DNA of 64,000 bases from positions 1-64,000 of the forward strand of contig NZ_FNOX01000007.1 in the NCBI RefSeq assembly GCF_900107155.1, written 5' to 3'. Source of the stretch: Pseudomonas salomonii. Lineage in GTDB: Bacteria; Pseudomonadota; Gammaproteobacteria; Pseudomonadales; Pseudomonadaceae. Under the pieces are notes generated by a model. It did no database searches. It had not been told where the DNA came from and saw nothing but the letters and a program-made list of their open reading frames with translations. Below are positions 1 to 8,800 of the stretch, in pieces; the first letter of the stretch is position 1; each line of letters begins with the position of its first letter. A program made the translations under genes and the position numbers.

Positions 1-3000
1 CTGCTCCGGCAATCCATTCAGGTCGTTATGGTAGTAACGAGTCTTCTGCAACGGCCCGGCACCATCGACACGAGCCAAGGGTTGGTAGCCTTCATCTTCA
101 TAGACGTACAGGCTTGTCTGACTGTGCTTATGCTCCTGCAATAACCGTAAACCGTCCCAGGTAAACCGCGTTTCCCCCAGCGGATACCCATCAGTGCCGT
201 GCTCGGTTTTTTCTATCCGACGGCCCAGCGGGTCATACACCATCCTGACCACGCTACCATCGTCATTACGCACTTCAACCAGCCGACTTTCCGCGTCATA
301 CGCAAACCGCTGCACACCACGCTTGGCACTGCGCTTCTCGACCATCCGCCCAAACGCATCATAGCGATAACGCTTGTCCTGATACGTCAGCAGCTTGTTA
401 TGCACCACCAATCCAGCACCCGCTTGCGGGCCGTCCAGCAGGTTGGCGGCGGCGTCGTAGGCAAAGGTTTCGCGCTGCCCGTGCAGGCTGTCCTGGCTGG
501 CGATGATGCGGCCAGTGGCGTCGTAATGCAGCAGTTGGCGATGTTGCGCGGCGGGCTGTTGGTCGAGTTTGCCGATCAGGTTGTCGGCGGGATCGTATTC
601 GAACTGCTTTTGCGCCGCTGCGGGCATCAGCGTTGGCTGACTGACGAGGCGGCGTTGGCGCGAGCGCAGGCGGCCGCTGCGGTCGTATTCGCTGCGGGTG
701 CTGAGCTGGCCTTGGGTGCGCAGCACTTCGCGGTGCAGGCGGTCGCGTTCGAAATCGCTGATGACCTGGCCGTCGAGGTTGATCTGGTGCAGATGGCCGC
801 TGCCGTAGTACAGGCGGTTGAGCCAGCGGCCGTCCGGCAGCTGGGTCTGGATCAGGTTGCCGAGTTCGTCGTAGTGGTGTTGCAGGTTGCCGGCGGCACT
901 TTGTTCGGCCAGCAGTTGGCCGACAGCGTCATAGGCGAAACCCAACGCCTGGGCGTTGCCTTGTGGATCAGTGAAGGTCACAGCCGTGAGCTGATCCACT
1001 GCATCGTAGTGGTAGTCGGTGCGGCCATCGTCAGTGGTTTTGGCCACCAGTCGCCCGACCGCATCACGCTCAAGCCGGTGAACGATAGGCGCGGGCGGCG
1101 TCTCGGGCACTATCGCCAGTCCATTGCCATAAGGCGCTGGAACGGCTGTCACCAGCGTGATGTTGTCGAGCAAGTCATAGTCGTAGCGCTTGGCGCTGCC
1201 GTCGAGGTCTTGCTGCTCGGTCAGCCGATCCCCGGCGTCCCATGCGAACCGATAGCTTTCACCGTTCTCGTTGACCAACGCTTGCAACCGCCCGTAGCTG
1301 TCATACCCAAACTGCACCTGCCGCCCATGGGCATCGGTGCGCTGGCGTACCTGGCCGCGCCGGTTGTGTTGGTAGAGCGTGGTGTGCCCGGCGGGGTCGG
1401 TGTAGCCCACCAACTGTCCACTGGCGTCGCGCTGATACTGCTCGGTGCGCCCATCCGGCAATTGGCTGCTGAGCAAGCGGCCCTGAGCGTCATAGCTGAA
1501 CTGCGTGCGTTCACCCAAGGCATCGGTAATGACCTGCAAATAACCGCGCTCGTCGTAGCTGAAACGCGTCGGATAACCCGAGCAATCGATATGCTCGACC
1601 AACTGCCCGAATGCATTCCAGCGCAGCTTTTTGCTTTTGCCGGTGGCGTCGACAATTTCCACGACCTGGCCGTGGGCGTCATAGCGATAGCGGGTGATAT
1701 AACCCAGCGGATCGGTCTCGGCGATGCAGTTACCGCGAGGGTCGTAGCGATACTGCCAGCTGTTGTCGGCAGCGTCGGTTTCCACCAGTGGCAACGCCCA
1801 ATGTTCCAGCCACAATGTCGAATCACTGCGGCCCAGCGGGTCGGTTTCGCCGATTACGTTGCCGCTCTCATCGTAGCTGTACTCATAGCGCCCACCCAGC
1901 GGATCAGTCGCGCTGAGCAACTGACGTTCGTCATTCCACTCAAATAGCCAAGTCTGGCCGAGGTTGTCGCTGTATTGAATGATCTGATGCTGAGTATTCC
2001 AGTACCGCGTACTTACACGCTGCAGGCCGTCGGTGATGCGCGTAATGCCGGCCTGCAGGTCATAGTCGAACTGGTAAGCATCGCCCTCATCGGTCCAATG
2101 CCGAACCACGCGCCATTCCAGGCCTTCAACCAGTGCCCACTCATAGAAACAGCGCAATCCGGTGGGCAATTGATGCTCCACCATTCGGCGCCCGGCATCG
2201 TAGGCGAAGCGCCGCTGTAACTGGCCGGTTGCATCACGCACTTGCGCCAGATTGCCCGCCGCGTCGTAGCCGTAGCTCACCAGCACTTCGCGACGTTGAT
2301 CCGGGTACAGGCGTTCGATGCGGCTCACATGGCCCTGCTCACGGATCAGCTCAACCTGAACCAGATCGAACGTATCGCGCAGGCGCACCAAGTGCCCGGT
2401 TTCGTCATAGTCGAGGTAGATGCGGTTGTCGTTGCGATCACCCAACTGGCTCAGGCGTAGCCGCGACGGATTTGCGGGCGCAGGCTCGAATAAACGATAC
2501 ATGCCGTCGTCGCTTTCGATCAGCAACTGCCCATTGAGGTGTCGCCGCACCACAAGCCCTTCACCGGCGCTGAACACCGCGCCGCCCAACGGAATCGAGC
2601 CCATGTCGATGGCCCGGCCTTGTTCGTCGGTGTAGATCAGCGTTTCGCCGCCCTCGGCATGCGGCTGGATGTCGACGCACACCTCATACGGGACGCTCCA
2701 CCCTAGACCAAACAGGCTGCCCTGGCGCTCGTCGCGGCTGTTGTAAAAGCGCTGCCAGTCAATCGGCAGGATGCCCGGCAGTACGAAATCCAGCTCCTCG
2801 ACATCACCCAATACCTTCGCGCCCGTCGCGGCATGCACCGGGTTCGACGTGCCCATCGCAGCGTTGGCCGCAGCGCCCATCGCGCTGCTGATCGCCATCG
2901 AGGTTGCGCCGCTGACCAACATGCACGGCAACTTGCTGAAGAACTTGCCCTTGCCACCCTTGAGCATCAACAGCGCTGTAACCGCCAGCCCGACGCCAGG

Positions 3001-3732
3001 CGTCTTGCCGCTGCGAATTTCACGCACCACCACCGAACCGCCGCCGATGGTCACGTTGGAAGAGATCAGCCCGGACGACACCACCGTCGCATCGCAGGTA
3101 CTGCGATCACCACTGCGCACGGCGGGTTGGCCGTTGACCGTGACCTTCTCCGAGCCTTCGGCCAGAAACTGCGGCGGCATCGGCGGGTGCTTCATGCACA
3201 CCACCAGGTCCAGCGGCTTGGGCACGGCGCCCGGCGCAGGCGTTGCAACGGTAGGGCGCCACATCTGCGAAAAGAAACCTGCGGCCATGTCCAGATAACT
3301 GGCTTCGGGTTCCGGTTCGGGCGCTTCCAGCTCGGTACCGGCCGGCGTGACATGGGAACTGATCGCCCCGGCCGCACGAGCCGCAGGCATGTTATTGGTC
3401 AGGGTGTTGGTCGAGCCGGTGAGAATGTTCGCCTGCACCGTGGGCGGAAACAGGGCGTTACTGAAGGCATCACATATCTTGGTCAGCCCTTTGTCCGCGC
3501 CACTTTTGCTCATGGCCAGGCCAACAATCGTGCCCACCACCGCACCCAGCAGGAAGCAGCCGAGGCCACCGGTAACCACGGTAATGCCGGTGGCCGCAAC
3601 CACGGCAGCCGTCGCCACCGCCGTGATCGCGATATTGGCCGCCACCTCCAGCACACCGCCGAGGATGTCCGCCATCATCGAAGTGTGGGAGAGCGCATCG
3701 CCCATCCGGGCTGCCCATAACGCGTCAGACAT
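1..3732 (-). CDS. PAAR-Rhs T6SS effector, copy 1 (3' end outside window)
   Basis: Large cargo protein predicted to cap the VgrG spike and deliver a C-terminal toxin by T6SS. The frame is open for 1244 codons from ATG 3732 to the window edge, so the toxin tip lies outside. The N-terminus carries a perfect prePAAR motif (AARMGDALSH, residues 7-16), a hydrophobic region (about 25-75), a PAAR domain (about 95-235), a DUF6531-like Rhs start (about 296-370) and then YD repeats. The last visible residues, YYHNDLNGLPEQ, match the corresponding YYHNDQNGLPEQ of the second copy, so the core is intact. DNA from 3732 down to about 1858 is nearly identical to 10141 down to about 8267 at a constant offset of 6409; beyond that the two are homologous but strongly diverged. 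The start lies 5 bp after the 336-aa gene and lacks a clear Shine-Dalgarno sequence. Confidence 0.93.
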   Translation of the reverse strand, partial: MSDALWAARMGDALSHTSMMADILGGVLEVAANIAITAVATAAVVAATGITVVTGGLGCFLLGAVVGTIVGLAMSKSGADKGLTKICDAFSNALFPPTVQANILTGSTNTLTNNMPAARAAGAISSHVTPAGTELEAPEPEPEASYLDMAAGFFSQMWRPTVATPAPGAVPKPLDLVVCMKHPPMPPQFLAEGSEKVTVNGQPAVRSGDRSTCDATVVSSGLISSNVTIGGGSVVVREIRSGKTPGVGLAVTALLMLKGGKGKFFSKLPCMLVSGATSMAISSAMGAAANAAMGTSNPVHAATGAKVLGDVEELDFVLPGILPIDWQRFYNSRDERQGSLFGLGWSVPYEVCVDIQPHAEGGETLIYTDEQGRAIDMGSIPLGGAVFSAGEGLVVRRHLNGQLLIESDDGMYRLFEPAPANPSRLRLSQLGDRNDNRIYLDYDETGHLVRLRDTFDLVQVELIREQGHVSRIERLYPDQRREVLVSYGYDAAGNLAQVRDATGQLQRRFAYDAGRRMVEHQLPTGLRCFYEWALVEGLEWRVVRHWTDEGDAYQFDYDLQAGITRITDGLQRVSTRYWNTQHQIIQYSDNLGQTWLFEWNDERQLLSATDPLGGRYEYSYDESGNVIGETDPLGRSDSTLWLEHWALPLVETDAADNSWQYRYDPRGNCIAETDPLGYITRYRYDAHGQVVEIVDATGKSKKLRWNAFGQLVEHIDCSGYPTRFSYDERGYLQVITDALGERTQFSYDAQGRLLSSQLPDGRTEQYQRDASGQLVGYTDPAGHTTLYQHNRRGQVRQRTDAHGRQVQFGYDSYGRLQALVNENGESYRFAWDAGDRLTEQQDLDGSAKRYDYDLLDNITLVTAVPAPYGNGLAIVPETPPAPIVHRLERDAVGRLVAKTTDDGRTDYHYDAVDQLTAVTFTDPQGNAQALGFAYDAVGQLLAEQSAAGNLQHHYDELGNLIQTQLPDGRWLNRLYYGSGHLHQINLDGQVISDFERDRLHREVLRTQGQLSTRSEYDRSGRLRSRQRRLVSQPTLMPAAAQKQFEYDPADNLIGKLDQQPAAQHRQLLHYDATGRIIASQDSLHGQRETFAYDAAANLLDGPQAGAGLVVHNKLLTYQDKRYRYDAFGRMVEKRSAKRGVQRFAYDAESRLVEVRNDDGSVVRMVYDPLGRRIEKTEHGTDGYPLGETRFTWDGLRLLQEHKHSQTSLYVYEDEGYQPLARVDGAGPLQKTRYYHNDLNGLPEQ

Positions 3733-3737
3733 ATAGG

Positions 3738-4748
3738 TTAAAGACTGTACAAAATATTGTAGAAGGAGGTTTGCTTATCGTTTATCAGTGACAGATCGTG
3801 GCCTGTTGGAATCTTTTCAAATTGCACTTTAGTAACGGCCATTCGACGCTTGATCACTGCTTCCAGCAGTTTGCCGAATAGTGCATCATCATCGACGAAT
3901 TTTTTTAGCTTCAGAGTCTCTTTTGGGTGGGTTCGCAGGATATAAAAAGCATAATTCATCAAAATAATACTAGAGACGAAAAGATTTTCGGTTGATTGAA
4001 GTGGGTTGACGGTATCGACCAAGGCTTCAAAAGCCTGCTGCCTGTGGTGGGTATAGGTATACAGGAACACGTCGGGATACATGAGCTCGCTGTAACGATC
4101 ATTAAAATTCAAGCGATAATTTTTATTATCCGGCGTAACCAATAGTTTAACGATGTTTGTCTGGAACGCTTTCAAGGTGCTCAGCAGTGCGTGTTCTTTT
4201 CTGGTGTCTGCTTTAATCGTCTTGTATATCACGTTAATCAGGTCCAGCAGTGCTATAGATCCAAAAGCCTCGGTCACCATCAGCAGTTGGTTATCCTTGA
4301 TACTGAACCTGCGATACACCTCGTCATCAATGCTCAATTCAAAAAGCAGGAACGTGAGCATGTGATTCCTGAACGCCGCGTTCTCATCGATAGGACTATT
4401 TTTTAGACTGATCAGCTGGATCAGATAGAAGAAAACAAAATAGTCTTTATTAGTGCGTTGACGATTGTCGATGTCCAACAAATGACCAAAGCGAGACAGG
4501 ACGAGTAGAAGAGCATAGCAGTCCGCCTCCGTAAATCCCTGTTTCAACATGGCTTTTTCAAAAGCGCTCGCGGAAAGAAGATCGTGCCAGCGGCTCACAT
4601 AAAGCGTTGTTCCATTGCTTTTCTTGGCGGCAGCGGAGAGCAATAAAGGTTCGTCTTCCTGATAAAAAATAACGCCCAGTGACTGAGGAACTGGCCGGAT
4701 GTTCAGGAAGCTTTCAAGCTTGTATGAAATGAGATTGAAGATATCCAT
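3738..4748 (-). CDS. Unknown 336-aa protein between two rhs genes (possible immunity or cargo accessory)
   Basis: I do not recognise this family. The protein appears soluble and mostly helical, rich in Leu, Phe, Tyr and Asn, with no signal peptide or convincing membrane segment. The DNA is visibly AT-richer than the T6SS genes, which suggests recent acquisition. It follows the 64-aa gene by 7 bp and precedes rhs copy 1 by 5 bp, so the three are probably cotranscribed. T6SS rhs loci often accumulate immunity genes for displaced toxin tips, and its position fits that. An accessory or adaptor for rhs copy 1 is also possible because it occupies the place that eag occupies before copy 2. No homology can be claimed from sight. 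Confidence 0.72.
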   Translation of the reverse strand: MDIFNLISYKLESFLNIRPVPQSLGVIFYQEDEPLLLSAAAKKSNGTTLYVSRWHDLLSASAFEKAMLKQGFTEADCYALLLVLSRFGHLLDIDNRQRTNKDYFVFFYLIQLISLKNSPIDENAAFRNHMLTFLLFELSIDDEVYRRFSIKDNQLLMVTEAFGSIALLDLINVIYKTIKADTRKEHALLSTLKAFQTNIVKLLVTPDNKNYRLNFNDRYSELMYPDVFLYTYTHHRQQAFEALVDTVNPLQSTENLFVSSIILMNYAFYILRTHPKETLKLKKFVDDDALFGKLLEAVIKRRMAVTKVQFEKIPTGHDLSLINDKQTSFYNILYSL

Positions 4749-4755
4749 TTTGTCG

Positions 4756-4950
4756 TTATCCGCAGGTCTTCCACTTTCCGTTCGCCCCTTTTTTCTCGAC
4801 GCGAAAAGAGGTGATGGTTTTGTTGAATTTGTCGAGTATCCGAAAACCTACACCTTTTGCCTTGGGCTCATTGGTCTTGGAGAGTACGCCATCTTTGAGG
4901 CCCGTCTCTTTATAGTCAACGGTAGAAATGTCCTTATGGTCGTTGAGCAT
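4756..4950 (-). CDS. Unknown small 64-aa protein upstream of the 336-aa gene
   Basis: A short charged protein beginning MLNDHKDIS and ending GKWKTCG, with no membrane segment or known motif. I chose ATG 4950 because AGGGG lies 5 bases upstream. The frame stays open upstream to a stop near 5017, so a GTG start at 4983 (75 aa) is possible but has a poorer ribosome site. The region is AT-rich like its neighbours. It could be a genuine small gene or the 3' remnant of a displaced toxin cassette; I see no Rhs-core sequence upstream of it, which argues against a simple truncated Rhs tip. Confidence 0.5.
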   Translation of the reverse strand: MLNDHKDISTVDYKETGLKDGVLSKTNEPKAKGVGFRILDKFNKTITSFRVEKKGANGKWKTCG

Positions 4951-5147
4951 ACTCACCCCTTTGTTATTGACGGTCGCTACCACGCGATACTCTTTCCCGG
5001 GGAAAGGGGGCGCATTTTATGATGCTTGAACGAGCCGGAAAATAAATCTGCCCCCATGCTTGTTTTATTAGGCGAATATCGGTGTGTGCTGACGCTTTAG
5101 TGCTTGATTGAGCTCTGAGTTAAACATGATGTTGCCGACTGCGCGCG

Positions 5148-5813
5148 TCATAGCTTATCGAGGCTGGCAGCGGTGGTGATGTAAAACGCCATGCCTGACT
5201 TGTCGATGACTTTTATTCTTCCGTTTTCTTCCTTGATATCCTTTAAGTAAGGAAGGAAGACCACTTCATCGGGAGCTGTTCGCAAAATCTCTTTGTCGAG
5301 CACACAGGTGTTGTTCTTCAAAACTTTAAAACTCAAAAAGAAAAAATCGATTGTCAGGCGGCACTCAAGTACGCAGGTACACGCAGGGGTTTTTATTTTT
5401 TTACTCTTGAAAACCCACTCGTTTTTAAAGTGGTTACGGCGAAACTCATCAAGTGTGTCTTTGAATAGGGCGGCAGGAAGCGCTATGTGCTTTATCGCTT
5501 TTGCCAACCCATTCAACAGCAGGCTTATAAAAAACTCATTGAGTTCGTCGGACGTTACGCAGTTTTTATAGGCGACCTCGTCCATAGTGACCGGCACAAT
5601 AAGTGCGCCGCTGGAGTTCACGTAGACCTCCTGCGTAGTTTGCTTGGTTCCGACAAAACAAATTTTTTTGAAGCCCACCGTCTCGAATTTTTGGGCGCTC
5701 AAATGGCGCTCCAGAAAATTGCAGACAGACCGGCTTTGATCGCGGAACGGATGAATGATCTCGTCGCTGTATTCGGTCAAGTCCGGGTACAGGTACACTT
5801 CTTTTAAAATCAT
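5148..5813 (-). CDS. Presumed immunity protein for the tip of Rhs copy 2
   Basis: A 221-aa cytoplasmic protein with no signal peptide or membrane helix. The start is set at ATG 5813 (MILKEVYLYPDL) because this ATG overlaps the TGA of rhs copy 2 in an ATGA arrangement, meaning translational coupling; an upstream in-frame start at 5891 would lie inside rhs. Being placed immediately after a polymorphic Rhs tip, coupled to it, and AT-rich compared with the Rhs core is the classic arrangement of a cognate immunity gene. The role is inferred from position; I do not recognise a named Imm family. Confidence 0.75.
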   Translation of the reverse strand: MILKEVYLYPDLTEYSDEIIHPFRDQSRSVCNFLERHLSAQKFETVGFKKICFVGTKQTTQEVYVNSSGALIVPVTMDEVAYKNCVTSDELNEFFISLLLNGLAKAIKHIALPAALFKDTLDEFRRNHFKNEWVFKSKKIKTPACTCVLECRLTIDFFFLSFKVLKNNTCVLDKEILRTAPDEVVFLPYLKDIKEENGRIKVIDKSGMAFYITTAASLDKL

Positions 5814-8800
5814 GGCCTTGAATGCCTCGCTGGGTCTAATTCCTGCCTGCGGCGGTTTGCATTTCGTTGCTCCCAACGCTCGATTTTCCACCGAGCGCCG
5901 GGGCCAGCCGGCACCTTTTTGATTACTCTGGACTCATACCGTCCCGTATTACCTGGTTCTGCGTTCCAGTCTCTAACCTGTTTTTCGGCTCGCGCCGATT
6001 TTCCATTTTTCTTTATTCTGCCGCCACTCACACCGGTCTTTGCAACTTTTCCGGTGCGCGTGTCTACGACTTCATAGCCGTGTTGTGCCTTGCGGCTTTT
6101 TCTCGAGTTGCCGTGGCATGACCAGCCCCAAGGATCTATCCACCCTAAAGGGTTGGGAGCGTATTGGTAAAGGTTGACTCCTCCCAATAGCTCGATGGGG
6201 TCTGGTGTGGTGAATCGCCCAATATCCGGATCATAGAAACGAAAGGTATTGAAGTGCAGGCCTGTCTCGCGATCCAAATATTGGCCCTGGAATCGCAGAT
6301 TCTGCTCTTCGATGTAGTGAGGCTCACGAACCTCTTCAATGGTATTGCCCCAAACCCGATAACGAGCATGCCAGACGATATTACCCGTGGCATCCGATAG
6401 TTGTTCGGGCAGTCCGTTCTGATCATTGTGGTAGTACCGGATTTTTTGTTGGGCACCCACACCATCCACACGTGAAAGCGGCTCGTGGCTGTCTGTTCCA
6501 TAGAGGTACAGGCTGTTCAGACTGTTCTTTTGCTCTTGAAGCAGTCGCAATCCGTCCCAGATGAAATATGTCTCGCCTAGTGGAAACCCGCGGATGTCAT
6601 GTTCAGTTTTTAATGTCCTTCGACCGAGTGGGTCGTAGCACATTTTGACGACAGTTTCTTGAACTCCGTTGGTGCTGTGAACTTCAATTAAACGATGTTC
6701 TGCATCATAAAAGAAGCGTTGTACTCGATGACTACCGGTACGCTTCTCTACCATTCGACCGAAGGCATCGTAGCGATATCGTTTGTCCTGATAGGTCAGT
6801 AGTTTGTTATGTACCACCAGCCCTGCACCGGGTTGGGGACCGTCCAGCAAGTTGGCGGCAGCGTCGTAGGCAAACGTTTCGCTCAGCCCCTGAAGGTTGT
6901 CTTGGTTGGCGACAATACGTCCCGTCGCATCGTAGTGGAACAATTGTTGACGACTGGCAACCGGCGTACGGTCAATGCGGGTGATCAGATTGTCGTTGGC
7001 GTCGTAATTGAAATGCTTCTGTACTCTGGGCGGTAGCAGTGTTGGCTGGTCGGCATTGCGCAGTATGCGCGAACGTAGGCGTCCACCACGGTCATACTCG
7101 CTCCGCGTAGTAATGTGTCCCTGAGTACGCAGAACCTCACGGTGCAGCCGGTCCCGCTCGAAATCACTGATCAACTGACCATCGAGGTTCAGTTGGTGCA
7201 GATGACCACTTCCGTAGTAGAGACGGTTGATATGGCGCCCATCGGGCAATTGCGTTTGTATCAGGTTACCCAGTTCGTCGTAGTGATGACGCAGGCTGCC
7301 TGCCGAGCTTTGTTCTTCCAGCAATTGGCCGACAGCATCGTAAGTAAATGACAGGCTTTGCTCGCAGCCTTGGGTATCTGTGAATGTGGCAACGGTAAGT
7401 TGGTTGACGCTGTCGTAGGTGTAGTCGGTTCGACCATCGGCCGTTACTTTTCCGGTCAATCGGCCAGCGGCGTCCCGTTCCAAATGATGAGTGATGGGAT
7501 CTATTGGTGTATCGGGTACAAGTGCCAGTCCAGAACCATAAGGGGCGGGTATATGAGACTCGAGAATGGCATTGTCCAATCCGTCGTAGGCATAGCGTCG
7601 GGCGCTGCCATCCAGGTCTTGTTGCTCGACGATTCGGTCGACCGCATCCCAGATAAATCGATACTGTTCACCATTTTCATTGGTCAGTGCCTGGAGACGA
7701 CCATAGGCATCATAGTTAAATTGAACGTGGCGTCCGTGGGCGTCGATGCGTTGGCGAACTTGCCCACGTCCATCGTATTGATAGGCGGTGGTGTGGCCGG
7801 CCGCATCGATGTGTTGGGTGAGCTGGCCACTTGTGTCACGTAGGTATTCTTCAACGCGACCATCTGGCAGTTGATAATGCAGCAGACGCCCGCGAGCGTC
7901 ATGCAGGTAAGTCGTGCGCTCGCCGAGCGCATCGGTGATGGTCTGTAAATAACCGCGATGGTCGTAGCTGAATTTTGTTGAGTAACCTGAGCAGTCGATA
8001 TGCTCTGACAGCTGCCCGTATTTATTCCAGCGCAAGGTGTTGCTTTTACCTGCGGGGTCGACAATCTCTACGATCTGGCCACCAGCGTTATAACGGTAGC
8101 GAGTGACGAGACCCAGCGGGTCTGTTTCGCGGACACAATTGCCGCTGGCGTTATATTCGTATTGCCAACTGCTGCCGGCACTATCGGTTTCAACCAGTGG
8201 AAGAGACCAATGTTCCAGCCATAAAACGGATTCAATACGGCCCAATGGGTCACTGGATGTACTGAGGTTGCCGCTCTCATCGTAGCTGTACTCATAGCGC
8301 CCACCCAGCGGATCAGTCGCGCTGAGCAACTGACGTTCGTCATTCCACTCAAACAGCCAGGTCTGGCCAAGGTTATCGCTGTATTGAATGATCTGATGTT
8401 GAGTGTTCCAGTACCGCGTACTCACGCGCTGCAAACCATCGGTGATGCGTGTGAGTCCGGCCTGCAGGTCATAGTCGAACTGGTAAGCATCGCCCTCATC
8501 GGTCCAATGCCGAACCACGCGCCATTCCAGGCCTTCAACCAGTGCCCACTCATAGAAACAGCGCAATCCGGTGGGTAATTGATGCTCCACCATTCGGCGC
8601 CCGGCATCGTAGGCGAAGCGCCGCTGTAACTGGCCGGTTGCATCACGCACTTGCGCGAGATTGCCCGCTGCGTCGTAGCCGTAGCTCACCAGCACTTCGC
8701 GACGTTGATCCGGGTACAGGCGTTCGATGCGGCTCACATGGCCCTGCTCACGGATCAGCTCAACCTGAACCAGATCGAACGTATCGCGCAGGCGCACCAA

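Noticed and set aside
199..1947. Long plus-strand open frame antisense to rhs copy 1
   Set aside because: It mirrors the Rhs frame, has no ribosome site and a low-complexity Val/Ala/Gln-rich product typical of antisense frames in GC-rich genes.
4756..4983. GTG start at 4983 for the small gene
   Set aside because: The internal ATG at 4950 has AGGGG at proper spacing, while the GTG has none.
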